A stretch of 39,107 bases of DNA from Alphaproteobacteria bacterium (lineage in GTDB: Bacteria > Pseudomonadota > Alphaproteobacteria > SHVW01): NCBI GenBank assembly GCA_016869645.1, contig VGDO01000030.1, positions 1 to 39,107 on the forward strand. The letters run 5' to 3'. The notes under the pieces are model-generated. The model made no database searches. It worked only from the letters and a program-made list of their open reading frames with translations, and was not told the DNA's origin. Made by a program: the position numbers and the translations under genes. Of the stretch, positions 8,929 through 17,516 are shown one piece after another; position 1 is the first letter of the stretch, and each line of letters begins with the position of its first letter.

Positions 8929-10698
8929 ATGACCACCTGCGATCCCATCACGCTCGAGATCATCAAGGGCACGCTGCGCGCGGCACAGCTCGAGATGGAG
9001 GCGCTGCTCGAGCGCACGGCCATGTCGCCGGTGATCCGCGAGAAGAAGGATTTCTTCGCCGGCTATTTCGACGCCCAGGGCCAGCTCATCACCGGCACCA
9101 ACCTGCCGTTGTTCGGCCACATCATCCAGCCGATCCTCGACCAGTATCCGTCGCAGACCATGCAGTCCGGCGACATCTACTGGTACAACGACTGCTACGC
9201 GTCCAACGGCGGCGTCTCGCACTCGCCCGACCAGGTGTTCGCCGCACCCGTCTTCGTCCGGGGCCAGCTGGTCGGCTTCGCGCAGTCCTGGGCGCACTTC
9301 CACGACATTGGCGGCGCCTGGCCGGGATCCATGTCGCCGACCGCGACCGACATCTTCCAGGAGGGCATCATCATCCCGCCGGTCCGGCTCTACCAGGAGG
9401 GCGAGCTCAACGAGGACGTGTTCCGCATCTTCCTCGGCAACACGCGGTTCCCCGAGCAGATGCAGGGTGACGTGCGGGCGCTGACCGCGGCGGTGCGTCT
9501 CGGCGAGCGGCGCTTCGTCGAGATGTTCGAGCGCTTCGGCCTCGACACCGTGCTCGATGGCTTCCGCGGCCTCAACCGGCAGACCCGCGACGGCGTGGTG
9601 CGCCAGCTCCGCGCGACCTTCAAGCCCGGCTCCTACGCCTTCGCCGACGCGGTCGACGGCGACGGGCTCGGCAACGGACCCTTAACGATCCGCATGCGGC
9701 TCGACGTTACGGCCGATCGAATCGCGATCGATGCCACGGCGACCGACGACCAGGCGCCCGGCCCTGTCAACTTCCTGATGAACCCCGCCGTGCCGCGCAT
9801 GGTCTTCGGCATCTACGCCATGGCGACCGACCCGACCTTGCTGATCAACGAGGGCGCCATGCACGCCGTCGACGAGGTCAAGCTGCGGCCGGGCAGTCTC
9901 TTGCAGCCGCGCTTCCCCGCTCCCCTCAACCAGCGCGGCCTCACCATGATCCGCACGCAGAATGTCTGCGCCGGCCTGCTCAACGTGGCGAGCGGCGGCC
10001 AGGCCGTCGCAGCGAGCAACGCCTATTCGATTCACTTCTTCCGCGGCACCAACCCCGACGGGATGCCATTCCACATGTCGGACGGTGTCGGCGTCGGCCA
10101 CGGCGCGCGGCCTTACGCCGACGGGCATGACGCCGTCTACTACGTGGCGCAGGAGAACAATCCCGCCGAGTTCGTCGACATCGAATTCCCGATGCGTCTG
10201 CTCGGCTACGGCATTCATCGGGATTCGGGCGGACCCGGACGCTGGCGCGGCGGCTGCGGCACGGTTCGTACCATCCAATGGATGGGCGAGGATGCGGTGA
10301 TGGCCGCGCGCTATGACGGCGTCGCCAACCCGCCATGGGGCGTCAATGGCGGGCGCTCGGCCCGGCCCGGCCGTGCTTGTATCAATCCCGGCACAAAGCA
10401 CGAGCGCGAGGTCAAGTCGCTGGAAGACGGCGCACCGGTCAAGCGTGGCGACATCATCCGCTTCGAGACCGGCGGCGGCGGCGGCTGGGGCCATCCCTTC
10501 GACCGCGAATCCGCTCGCGTCCTCGACGACGTGCTGGGCGACTATGTCAGCATCGAGGCGGCGCGCGCCGACTACGGCGTGGTGATCGACGAAAAGGGGC
10601 CGAGGGTCGACGAGGCTGCGACCGCGAAGCTGCGCCGCGACCACCGGCCACCGGCCAAGCTGTTCCACCGGCGCAAATATGTGGATGAGATGGTGTGA
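8929..10698 (+). CDS. hyuB: Hydantoinase/oxoprolinase subunit B (HyuB family), copy 2
   Basis: This 589-aa paralogue of the preceding gene shares the same blocks: DPITLEIIKGTLRAAQLEME, RTAMSPVIREKKDF, DIYWYNDCYASNGGVSHSPD and TGGGGGWGHPFDRE. The ATG at 8929 was chosen because the in-frame extension up to 8821 would be translated from the inverted repeat and is not family-like. Two HyuB chains in tandem with a single HyuA suggest a heteromeric B component or specialisation for two substrates. Confidence 0.9.
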   Translation: MTTCDPITLEIIKGTLRAAQLEMEALLERTAMSPVIREKKDFFAGYFDAQGQLITGTNLPLFGHIIQPILDQYPSQTMQSGDIYWYNDCYASNGGVSHSPDQVFAAPVFVRGQLVGFAQSWAHFHDIGGAWPGSMSPTATDIFQEGIIIPPVRLYQEGELNEDVFRIFLGNTRFPEQMQGDVRALTAAVRLGERRFVEMFERFGLDTVLDGFRGLNRQTRDGVVRQLRATFKPGSYAFADAVDGDGLGNGPLTIRMRLDVTADRIAIDATATDDQAPGPVNFLMNPAVPRMVFGIYAMATDPTLLINEGAMHAVDEVKLRPGSLLQPRFPAPLNQRGLTMIRTQNVCAGLLNVASGGQAVAASNAYSIHFFRGTNPDGMPFHMSDGVGVGHGARPYADGHDAVYYVAQENNPAEFVDIEFPMRLLGYGIHRDSGGPGRWRGGCGTVRTIQWMGEDAVMAARYDGVANPPWGVNGGRSARPGRACINPGTKHEREVKSLEDGAPVKRGDIIRFETGGGGGWGHPFDRESARVLDDVLGDYVSIEAARADYGVVIDEKGPRVDEAATAKLRRDHRPPAKLFHRRKYVDEMV

Positions 10699-10730
10699 GT
10701 CACCTCATGACAGAACTTCCATCGGAAAGT

Positions 10731-10862
10731 CCTCGTCCTGAGCCTGCCGAAGGACGAGGGCCTCGCCGCACGCCTGATGACCACCAAGATGCGCCATGCC
10801 ACCGAGCCGCGGCCTCCTTCGTACCAGGGCGAACCGGGCTTCGCCCGAGGCTCAGGATGAGG
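10731..10862. repeat. Palindromic repeat, family B (TGAGCCTGCCGAA core), two half-units
   Basis: The unit 10731-10759 has 8-bp arms (cctcgtcc/ggacgagg) around the core tgagcctgccgaa. A related inverted partial copy (ctcaggatgagg) occurs at about 10839-10862, ending just before the hyuA start codon. The same core recurs at 12954-12982 and 13035-13063. It is an intergenic repeat family distinct from family A. Confidence 0.65.
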
Positions 10863-10867
10863 CCGTC

Positions 10868-12922
10868 ATGAGCGAGGAGTCCGCCGTCGCCATCGACATC
10901 GGCGGCACCTTCACGGACATCGTGCTGTTCGATCGTCGGCGCGGACGCATTCACAATGCCAAGGTGCCGACCACGCCGGCCGATCCATCGGCCGGCTTCA
11001 TGGCCGGCATCGACGCGGCTCTCGGCGCCGGCGGATTGCCGGCGAGCTCGATCCGGCAGGTGCTGCACGGCACGACGGTCGCGACCAATCTGATCCTGGA
11101 AAGCAAGGGTGTCGCCGCGGCGCTGCTGACCACGGCGGGATTCAAGCATGTGCTCGAGATCGGCCGGCACGACATCCCGCGCAAGGCCAACATGTATTCC
11201 TGGGTCAAGCCGAAGCGGCCGGTGCCGCCCCAACGCGTGTTCGAGATCGCCGGACGGCTCGATCCGGCGGGCAACGAGATCGAGAAGCTTGACGAGGCGG
11301 CCGTGCGCGACGCAGCGCGGCGCATCCGCGCACTCGGCGTCAACGCGGTCGCGATCTGTTTCCTCCACTCCTATGCCGATGCGCGACACGAGCGCCGGGC
11401 GTGCGAGCTCGTGCTCGCCGAACATCCGCAGGCGCTGGTCTCGATCTCGTCCGAAGTGCTGCCCGTGTTCCGCGAATACGAGCGGAGCATGGTGACGATC
11501 CTCAACGTCTACGTCATGCCCGCCGTGTCGTCCTATGTCGCGAAGCTGGAGGAGCGATTGCAGGCGCGGAACGTCGCCGCGCCGCTGCTGATGATGAAGT
11601 CGAGCGGCGGTGTCACCGGCGCCGCGACGATCCGGCGCGAACCGGTGCAGACCGCGCTCTCGGGCCCGGCGGCCGGCGTGGTCGGCGCCATGTTCGTCGG
11701 CGAGGCGTCCGGCCACGGCAATCTGATCTCGATCGACATCGGCGGCACATCGGCCGACATCTGCCTGATCCGCGCGGGCGATCCGGGCGTCACGGTCGAG
11801 GGCCGCGTCGGCGACTGGCCGATGCCGCTGCCTATGATCGACATCAACACGATCGGTGCCGGCGGCGGTTCGATCGCCGCGCTGGCGCCGTCGGGCGGAC
11901 TGACGGTCGGCCCGCGCAGCGCTGGCGCCATTCCCGGCCCCGTCGCCTATGGCCGCGGCGGCACGGAGCCGACCGTGACCGACGCGCACTTAGCGCTCGG
12001 TCATCTGACACCTTACCTGCTCAACGGCTCCATGAAGCTCGACCGCCCCGCGGCCGTCGCTGCGATCGAGCAGAAAATCGGCCGGCCGCTAGGCCTCGAC
12101 ACCATGGCGGCGGCACGCGGCATCCTCAGCGTCGTCGACAACAACATGGTCGGCGCGATCCGCGTCGTTTCGGTCGAACGCGGCCATGACCCGCGCGATT
12201 TCGCTCTCGTGCCGTTCGGCGGCGCTGGACCGCTGCATGGCGGAGCGCTCGCGCGCCTGCTCGGCATCCGCACCATCATCGTGCCGCCGGCGCCGGGCGT
12301 GCTGTCCGCCCTCGGTCTGCTGGTCGCACAGCTCAAATCAGACTACTCGCGCACCTGCCTGCAGCGGCCGCTGGATTACGACCTGATGCGCATCGGCCGC
12401 GTCTTCGCGGAGATGGAAGAAGAGGCAGTCCAATGGCTCGTGCGCGAAGGCGTGCCGCCGGAAGGCCGGGTCCTGCTGCGCCAGGCGAGCCTGCGCTACA
12501 TCCACCAGGGTTTCGAGCTGGCGGTGCCGTGGCCGGATGGCGGCGTGACGCGAGACGCTCTCGATCGATGCATGGCCGCCTTCCATCGCCGCCACGAGCA
12601 GCTCTACACCTTTGCCCAGGAGGATACGCCGGTCGAGATCGTCAATCTGCGCCTGACCGCCATCGGTCGGCTCGAGCGTCCGACGCTGCCGAGGATCGCC
12701 GCCGGCCGCGGCCTCGACGGCGCACGCATCGGCGAGCAGAGAGTCGAGAGTGCATCGGGTGTCGCGCCTTGGCCCATCTATGATCGCGACCGGCTGGGCG
12801 CCGACACGGATCTGCGCGGGCCCGCGATCGTGCAGCAGCTCGACGCCACCACGCTCGTGCTGCCAGGACAGCGCGGACACGTCGACGATCACGGCATTCT
12901 GATCGTCACGGAAGAGAACTAG
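10868..12922 (+). CDS. hyuA: Hydantoinase/oxoprolinase subunit A (HyuA family)
   Basis: This 684-aa ATP-dependent subunit is of the actin/ASKHA fold. The N-terminal phosphate-binding motif AIDIGGTFTDIVLFD and a second one, SIDIGGTSADICLI, are typical of the HyuA/oxoprolinase A family. TLSGPAAGV-type (ALSGPAAGV) and FGGAGPLHG motifs follow in the usual order. The start at 10868 gives the normal N-terminus; an in-frame start at 10796 would lie in the family B repeat. It should work with the two upstream HyuB proteins. The run of genes ends here. Confidence 0.92.
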   Translation: MSEESAVAIDIGGTFTDIVLFDRRRGRIHNAKVPTTPADPSAGFMAGIDAALGAGGLPASSIRQVLHGTTVATNLILESKGVAAALLTTAGFKHVLEIGRHDIPRKANMYSWVKPKRPVPPQRVFEIAGRLDPAGNEIEKLDEAAVRDAARRIRALGVNAVAICFLHSYADARHERRACELVLAEHPQALVSISSEVLPVFREYERSMVTILNVYVMPAVSSYVAKLEERLQARNVAAPLLMMKSSGGVTGAATIRREPVQTALSGPAAGVVGAMFVGEASGHGNLISIDIGGTSADICLIRAGDPGVTVEGRVGDWPMPLPMIDINTIGAGGGSIAALAPSGGLTVGPRSAGAIPGPVAYGRGGTEPTVTDAHLALGHLTPYLLNGSMKLDRPAAVAAIEQKIGRPLGLDTMAAARGILSVVDNNMVGAIRVVSVERGHDPRDFALVPFGGAGPLHGGALARLLGIRTIIVPPAPGVLSALGLLVAQLKSDYSRTCLQRPLDYDLMRIGRVFAEMEEEAVQWLVREGVPPEGRVLLRQASLRYIHQGFELAVPWPDGGVTRDALDRCMAAFHRRHEQLYTFAQEDTPVEIVNLRLTAIGRLERPTLPRIAAGRGLDGARIGEQRVESASGVAPWPIYDRDRLGADTDLRGPAIVQQLDATTLVLPGQRGHVDDHGILIVTEEN

Positions 12923-12953
12923 TGGTCCGAGCCAAACACTTGGGTTTCATACG

Positions 12954-13063
12954 CCTCATGGTGAGCCTGTCGAGCCATGAGGCCGCCTCCGTGTCTCAGC
13001 CGGTTTCAGGCAAGCGTCTTTGGAGCGGCAAGGGCCTCGTGGTTCGACAGGCTCACCACGAGG
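12954..13063. repeat. Inverted pair of family B palindromes downstream of hyuA
   Basis: Unit 12954-12982 (arms cctcatgg/ccatgagg, core tgagcctgtcgag) and unit 13035-13063 (arms cctcgtgg/ccacgagg, core ttcgacaggctca) are inverted copies of the same element, 52 nt apart. Together they can form a compound hairpin at the 3' end of the operon, a position where such repeats often protect mRNA ends. The rest of the 12923-13150 gap shows no gene. Confidence 0.7.
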
Positions 13064-13150
13064 CTACTCTTCAGTTTGGGACTCGTTTGTAAGAACCAAA
13101 CCACCAGCTTTTTGGATCGCTGAGGCGATTCAATCTGAAGCGATCACGTC

Positions 13151-13372
13151 CTAGGCCCAGCCGATCAACTTCTGCCAGGCGCGGCGGCGCTCCTCACGCA
13201 GCTTGGCGGCGCGACGCTGTCCACGCGTCCAAGCCGCGCGTCGGACAGAATCGCGCGGCTGCAATGGCTGGCCCCGCAGCGCCACCTCGCGGCGCTGCGG
13301 CAGAGGTGCATATGAAATCGCCAGGATCACGCGTCTTGACCCGCGTGGGTGCGCGCCTTTCGGTCGAGCCAA
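13151..13372 (-). CDS. Possible small basic protein, unknown function
   Basis: This reading frame of up to 73 aa has a very basic C-terminal half (arginine- and lysine-rich, ending in WQKLIGWA). Codon third positions in the distal half are G/C-rich, as in real genes here. The start is uncertain: the longest version begins at a TTG with no good ribosome-binding site, and a GTG near codon 15 is an alternative. I do not recognise the family. It lies downstream of, and on the same strand as, the small secreted protein at 13401-13724. Confidence 0.35.
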   Translation of the reverse strand: MARPKGAHPRGSRRVILAISYAPLPQRREVALRGQPLQPRDSVRRAAWTRGQRRAAKLREERRRAWQKLIGWA

Positions 13373-13400
13373 GCTCGATCCGCCGGGTCCCAGACAGGTG

Positions 13401-13724
13401 TCATGAGCCCTGTCCGGGCACGAAGAGGCAGCGCACGGGCCGATTGCCCGGACGGCACCACCACAGCGTTATGCCGTCATTGCTGGGATAGAGGCCACGC
13501 TCGCCCCAGGTGAAGACCTGCCCCGTCTCGATCACTTGCCAGCCGCCCGGCACCGGTACGGCAGCACCGGCGGGCGCCACGCCGCAATCGTGGATGTTGC
13601 AGCAATGGGCACCGTTCTGCGCGAGATACTTCGGATCCTTCATGATCCACTCAGCATCTCCATGGGCCCACGCCGACCACGGAAAGCAGGACAGTGCAGC
13701 GACCAACAGGAGCTTGCGGGTCAT
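13401..13724 (-). CDS. Small secreted cysteine-containing protein, unknown function
   Basis: This 107-aa protein has a clear Sec signal peptide (MTRKLLLVAALSCFPWSAWA, cleavage before HGDAEW). The mature part has CCNIHDC, a WQV(I)ETGQVF segment and a late WWC/RC pair, resembling short periplasmic proteins common in Hyphomicrobiales. The ATG at 13724 is preferred over the GTG at 13733, because AGAGGTG sits 6 nt upstream of the ATG and the GTG is part of that ribosome-binding site. The cysteines suggest disulfides or metal/heme binding, but no function can be assigned. Confidence 0.75.
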   Translation of the reverse strand: MTRKLLLVAALSCFPWSAWAHGDAEWIMKDPKYLAQNGAHCCNIHDCGVAPAGAAVPVPGGWQVIETGQVFTWGERGLYPSNDGITLWWCRPGNRPVRCLFVPGQGS

Positions 13725-13859
13725 GTTATTCACCTCTGCATTGGAAAAGTCGCATGCTCAATGCGGCCTTTGCGTTTTCGGTTCCCCCGGAACTGGGGCA
13801 TGGGAAGTAGGAAATGCGAGGCAAATTTGTGTCGCTCCGCGAAGGGGCCAGTCCTCGGG

Positions 13860-14027
13860 TCAACGGCTCTTCTTCTTGCGCTTCCGGGACTGCCCCGACT
13901 CGGACATGGCGATGGCGATCGCCTGCTTGCGGCTCTTCACCTTCTTTCCAGATCCGCTCTTCAAGGTGCCGCGCTTGTGATCGCGCATGACTCTCGTGGT
14001 CTTTGCCTTTTGTCGCGAAGATGCCAT
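13860..14027 (-). CDS. DUF6496-type small basic protein
   Basis: This 55-aa lysine/arginine-rich protein matches the DUF6496 pattern (RVMRDHKRGTLKSGSGKK followed by VKSRKQAIAIAMSE). Such proteins are common in proteobacteria and have no known role; the charge suggests nucleic-acid or ribosome association. The start at 14027 is supported by GGAG seven nt upstream. Longer readings from 14150 add residues unlike the family. A degenerate EcfG-like promoter lies 35 nt upstream. Confidence 0.75.
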   Translation of the reverse strand: MASSRQKAKTTRVMRDHKRGTLKSGSGKKVKSRKQAIAIAMSESGQSRKRKKKSR

Positions 14028-14061
14028 CTGCGGACTCCATTGAATGCAGTTTGACAATGAA

Positions 14062-14086
14062 ATCGCCCAGCCGGCGAAATCGTTCC
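14062..14086 (-). promoter_or_regulatory. Degenerate EcfG-like promoter (GGAAC-N16-CGAT) for the DUF6496 gene
   Basis: On the minus strand GGAAC (14086-14082) is followed after 16 nt by CGAT, one base off the CGTT consensus. Its distance to the ATG (about 35 nt) equals that of the exact EcfG sites elsewhere in the window. This is the weakest of the set. Confidence 0.35.
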
Positions 14087-14341
14087 AGCCATTCCCGGGC
14101 GCGACCGGAGCGCGCCCCGTGCTCGGCAAAGACGCACACGACAAAGGCATGCGCCCGACCGGGTTATTGATGGAAAAGAGGGCGCCGCGCGCGCCTCACC
14201 AGCGCACGCGGCGCAGTTCGCCGGGAGCCGGTCATCGGCTGGAGGGGGATGCAATAACCGGGTTGCAGCGCGAGAGTACGTACGCTCATCGGCCCGAAGA
14301 TTCGGGCAAGATTTCCTGCGTCCGATATGTTGCGGCCGACG
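14087..14341. other. Intergenic stretch without recognisable gene
   Basis: Together with 14028-14086 this makes a 314-nt gap between two minus-strand genes. I see no convincing coding frame. It contains an 11-of-12 inverted repeat (accgggttattg at 14158-14169, caataaccgggt at 14252-14263) flanking a GC-rich segment, of unknown meaning. Confidence 0.4.
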
Positions 14342-14656
14342 CTAGCGGACGACCAGGTCGTTCCTGACCTCGCGGACACCTTGGACATTGCGCGCCAGTT
14401 GGGCCGCCTTCTCCTTCTTGATCGGAGAATCGACAAAGCCGCTCAGTTGCACCGTGCCTTGCATGGTTTCGACGCTGATCTGGGTGGAGCTGAGCGTGGG
14501 CTCCTGGAAGATCTGGCTCTTGACCTTGGTCGTGATGGCGGTGTCATCGACGTATTGCGCTGCCGTCTCTCGGCCCTGGATCGCATCGCAGCCGGCGATC
14601 GAGGCAGCCAGCGCGGACATGGCTAGAAACCTGATGAGCACGTCTCTCGTGGGCAT
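14342..14656 (-). CDS. BON-domain lipoprotein (OsmY-like)
   Basis: This 104-aa protein has a lipoprotein signal peptide (lipobox SIAGC, modified Cys23) and one BON domain (about residues 38-104: DDTAITTKVKSQI through the VQGVREVRNDLVV tail). BON proteins sit in the envelope, bind phospholipid or help membrane integrity, and are often osmotic or general-stress induced. An exact EcfG-type promoter lies 61 nt upstream of the ATG, which supports stress induction here. The gene is divergent from ligD. Confidence 0.88.
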   Translation of the reverse strand: MPTRDVLIRFLAMSALAASIAGCDAIQGRETAAQYVDDTAITTKVKSQIFQEPTLSSTQISVETMQGTVQLSGFVDSPIKKEKAAQLARNVQGVREVRNDLVVR

Positions 14657-14716
14657 GTTGGGGACCTCTCATGGCAACGCACGGTCCGTTGGAACGCGCG
14701 CATGGAACCGGCGATC

Positions 14717-14741
14717 AACGGTTGCCTGGCCCATTGGTTCC
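14717..14741 (-). promoter_or_regulatory. EcfG-type promoter (GGAAC-N16-CGTT) for the BON lipoprotein
   Basis: On the minus strand -35 GGAAC is at 14741-14737 and -10 CGTT at 14720-14717, with a 16-nt spacer. This is an exact match to the alphaproteobacterial general stress sigma consensus and points at the BON gene start at 14656. Confidence 0.8.
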
Positions 14742-14793
14742 CCGAGCTTGCAACCGGCTGTCGGAGGCGTCGTGCGGCCGGGACTTCGCCGGC

Positions 14794-14818
14794 GGAACCT
14801 CGACGATTGGGCCCCGTT
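14794..14818 (+). promoter_or_regulatory. EcfG-type promoter (GGAAC-N16-CGTT) for ligD
   Basis: GGAAC at 14794-14798 and CGTT at 14815-14818, 16-nt spacer, plus strand. The predicted transcription start falls at about 14825-14828, that is, at or next to the chosen ligD ATG. The mRNA would therefore be leaderless or nearly so. It also argues against the upstream in-frame start at 14702. Confidence 0.75.
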
Positions 14819-14827
14819 GGCCTGGAC

Positions 14828-17482
14828 ATGGCTCGCCATGCATCTTCCCCACGCCACAACCGCCCGAAGCGTCGCGGTGCAGGCAAGGCGTGCGCACGCC
14901 GCCCCGGCCCGGCCGCGCGCGCGCGCGAGGCTCATCCGCAGGTCGGATCGCTCAAGCGCTATCACGCCAAGCGCGACGTCTCAATTACGGCCGAGCCACG
15001 CGGCCGCAAGTCGGCACGCGGCGGCTTTCGCTACCTGATCCAGAAGCATGATGCGCGCCGGCCGCACTACGATTTTCGCCTGCAGCTGGGTGGCGTCTTG
15101 AAAAGCTGGGCAGTGACGCGCGGCCCCAGCCTCGACCCTGCCGACCGGCGACTGGCCGTCCATGTGGAAGATCATCCGCTCGGCTATGGTGACTTCGAGG
15201 GCACCATTCCCAAGCCGCAGTATGGCGGCGGCACAGTCATGCTGTGGGACACCGGCACCTGGGAACCGCTCGACGATCCCGAGCGCATGTACAAGTCAGG
15301 ACGGCTGAAATTTCGCATCAAAGGCAAGAAGCTGCACGGCGAGTGGCATCTCGTTCGCATGGGCCGGTCCCGGCACGCTGCCGCCGATTCGCGAGCTGAC
15401 AACTGGCTGCTGATCAAGAGTCGCGACGAGTTCGCACGGCCGGGCGACGGCGATCGCATCCTCGACGAAGGATTGAGCGTCAAGACAGGCCGCACCATGA
15501 CGACCATCGCATTGGAGGACGGCGCACCATCGGATGCCCACCATGATGCTCCCCAGCGCCCCAAGGCCGAGCGCGCGGCGCCGACCCGCCAGACTGCCGC
15601 GACCAAAACAGGCAAGCCGATGCCGATGCCGGGTTTCGTCGCGCCGCAGCTGGCAACCCGGGTGGATCATCCCCCCGAGGACCAAGGGTGGGTCCACGAG
15701 CTCAAATACGACGGATACCGAATCGAAGCGCGCCTGGAAGGCGGCGCGGTGCGGCTGCTGACGCGCAATGGGCTGGATTGGACGGCGCGCTTTCCCACGC
15801 TCGCCGCCGCGATCGGAGAGCTACGCGTGAAATCGGCGCTGATCGACGGCGAGATTGTCGCGCTCGATCAGCGCAACCACTCGGACTTCGCGCTCCTGCA
15901 GCAACTCTTCTCGGAACGTCGCGACGACGGACTTGCCTACATCGCATTCGACCTGCTCTTCCTCGACGGCAGGGATCTCCGATCCCTGCCGCTCATCGAG
16001 CGCAAGAAGTTGCTGGCACGGTTGGTGCCGAAAGGAAGCTCCCGGCTGCGCTACAGCGATCACATCGCCGGCGGCGGCGCCAAGATCTACCGTCATGCCT
16101 GCGGTCTCGCCCTCGAGGGCATTGTGTCCAAGCGCGGCGCAGATCCGTACGTGTCTGGCCGCGGACCGGGCTGGCTCAAGTCAAAATGCCGCGAGCGGCA
16201 GGAATTCGTCATTGGAGGGTACACCCCGCGCAGCGACGACGATCAGAGCATCGGTTCGCTCCTGCTCGGCTACTGGCAGGACGAGAAGTTCATCTATGCC
16301 GGTCGGATCGGAACGGGCTTGTCCCATGGGGAGGCGCGGAATCTGCGCCGGCAGCTCGACCGGCTCGGTCGTCCGGCCGCGAACTTCGCGGCCTTGCCGA
16401 CCGCGGTCGGCCGCAATGCGACGCTCGTCGAGCCGCGGCTAGTCTGTGAAATCGAGTTCGCGACCTGGACGCGCGGCGGCTTGATACGGCAGGGCTCTTT
16501 CATTGCGCTCCGGGCCGACAAGGACCCGAGCACCGTTGGGCGGGAGCGCGTCGAACCAGTCAAAACAGTCGGGCACACCGACGGCAGCGACAACCGCCTG
16601 GTCGAGATTGCCGGCATCCGCCTGACCCACCCCGACCGCGTCCTCTATGAGGAGCAAGGCATCACCAAACGGCAGCTTGCCGAATACTACGCGTCGATCG
16701 CCGAGCGGATTCTGCCTCATGTTGCCGATCGGCCCCTGTCGATCGTGCGTTGCCCATCCGGCATGCGCCAGGAATGCTTCTACCAGAAGCACGTCTCGCG
16801 CGGCATGCCGGCGGCCGTCAAGCCGGTGCGGGTCAAGGATTCCAGCGGCTGGGCCGAATACGTGTCGATTTCCGACGTGGCGGGATTGGCCGCGCTGGTC
16901 CAGTTCGGCGTACTCGAGATTCACCCGTGGTCGGCGCGAAGCGTTGACATCGAAAGCACGGACCGGCTGATCTTCGACCTCGACCCCGGCCCTGGCGTGA
17001 CCTGGGCCCGGCTGATCGAGGCTGCGCTCGAGGTGAAGCATCGACTCGAAGCCGTGAAGCTGGCCTCGTTCGTCAAGACGACGGGCGGTAAGGGGCTCCA
17101 CGTCGTCGTGCCGCTGCGCCCGTCGGTCGGATGGGATCTGGCAAAGCAGTTCAGCCACGCCGTGGCGCTGGCCATGGCCACGAGCGCTCCGGCCCATTAT
17201 GTCGCCAAATCCACCAAGTCAGCGCGCGGCAATCGGATCTTCGTCGACTATCTGCGCAACCAACGCGGCGCCACAGCAGTTGCACCCTACTCTACCCGCG
17301 CGCGCCCGGCGGCACCGGTCTCGATGCCGCTCGAATGGTCCGAACTGTCGGTCAAGCTCAAACCAGAGCGCTTCGGCATCGAGAACGCCGGACAGCGCCC
17401 GGCAGACGCCTGGGCCGGCTTCTTCGAGCAGCGCCAGACGATCGATCGCGGCACGCTCAAGCGGCTCGCCGCATCGGCGTGA
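14828..17482 (+). CDS. ligD: DNA ligase D (multifunctional NHEJ ligase: PE-LIG-POL)
   Basis: This 884-aa enzyme should repair double-strand breaks with Ku. Domain order is 3'-phosphoesterase (about 60-200), ATP-dependent ligase (about 265-560) and primase-polymerase (about 590-880), as in Pseudomonas LigD. The PE site shows H74, H80 and D82 in QKHDARRPHYDF. The ligase nucleotidyl lysine is K293 (ELKYDGYR). The polymerase metal site is D717-x-D719 (IFDLDPG), with the TTGGKGLHVVVPL motif downstream. Residues 1-45 are a basic low-complexity extension. ATG 14828 is the last ATG before the conserved part and fits the EcfG promoter at 14794-14818; an in-frame ATG at 14702 lies upstream of that promoter. 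No ku gene is in the window. It converges on the baeRF3 gene. Confidence 0.92.
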   Translation: MARHASSPRHNRPKRRGAGKACARRPGPAARAREAHPQVGSLKRYHAKRDVSITAEPRGRKSARGGFRYLIQKHDARRPHYDFRLQLGGVLKSWAVTRGPSLDPADRRLAVHVEDHPLGYGDFEGTIPKPQYGGGTVMLWDTGTWEPLDDPERMYKSGRLKFRIKGKKLHGEWHLVRMGRSRHAAADSRADNWLLIKSRDEFARPGDGDRILDEGLSVKTGRTMTTIALEDGAPSDAHHDAPQRPKAERAAPTRQTAATKTGKPMPMPGFVAPQLATRVDHPPEDQGWVHELKYDGYRIEARLEGGAVRLLTRNGLDWTARFPTLAAAIGELRVKSALIDGEIVALDQRNHSDFALLQQLFSERRDDGLAYIAFDLLFLDGRDLRSLPLIERKKLLARLVPKGSSRLRYSDHIAGGGAKIYRHACGLALEGIVSKRGADPYVSGRGPGWLKSKCRERQEFVIGGYTPRSDDDQSIGSLLLGYWQDEKFIYAGRIGTGLSHGEARNLRRQLDRLGRPAANFAALPTAVGRNATLVEPRLVCEIEFATWTRGGLIRQGSFIALRADKDPSTVGRERVEPVKTVGHTDGSDNRLVEIAGIRLTHPDRVLYEEQGITKRQLAEYYASIAERILPHVADRPLSIVRCPSGMRQECFYQKHVSRGMPAAVKPVRVKDSSGWAEYVSISDVAGLAALVQFGVLEIHPWSARSVDIESTDRLIFDLDPGPGVTWARLIEAALEVKHRLEAVKLASFVKTTGGKGLHVVVPLRPSVGWDLAKQFSHAVALAMATSAPAHYVAKSTKSARGNRIFVDYLRNQRGATAVAPYSTRARPAAPVSMPLEWSELSVKLKPERFGIENAGQRPADAWAGFFEQRQTIDRGTLKRLAASA

Positions 17483-17516
17483 CGCGCCGCGGATCCCCTG
17501 CTTTTGCTGCAGCAGT

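Noticed and set aside
14044..14367. A 107-codon plus-strand frame in the gap before the BON gene
   Set aside because: It has no ribosome-binding site and no family resemblance, and it runs across the inverted repeat into the BON gene antisense strand.
14693..14720. Additional GGAAC sequences near 14693 and 14704 as further EcfG promoters for ligD
   Set aside because: Neither is followed at 16 or 17 nt by a GTT-containing -10; the site at 14794-14818 fits exactly.
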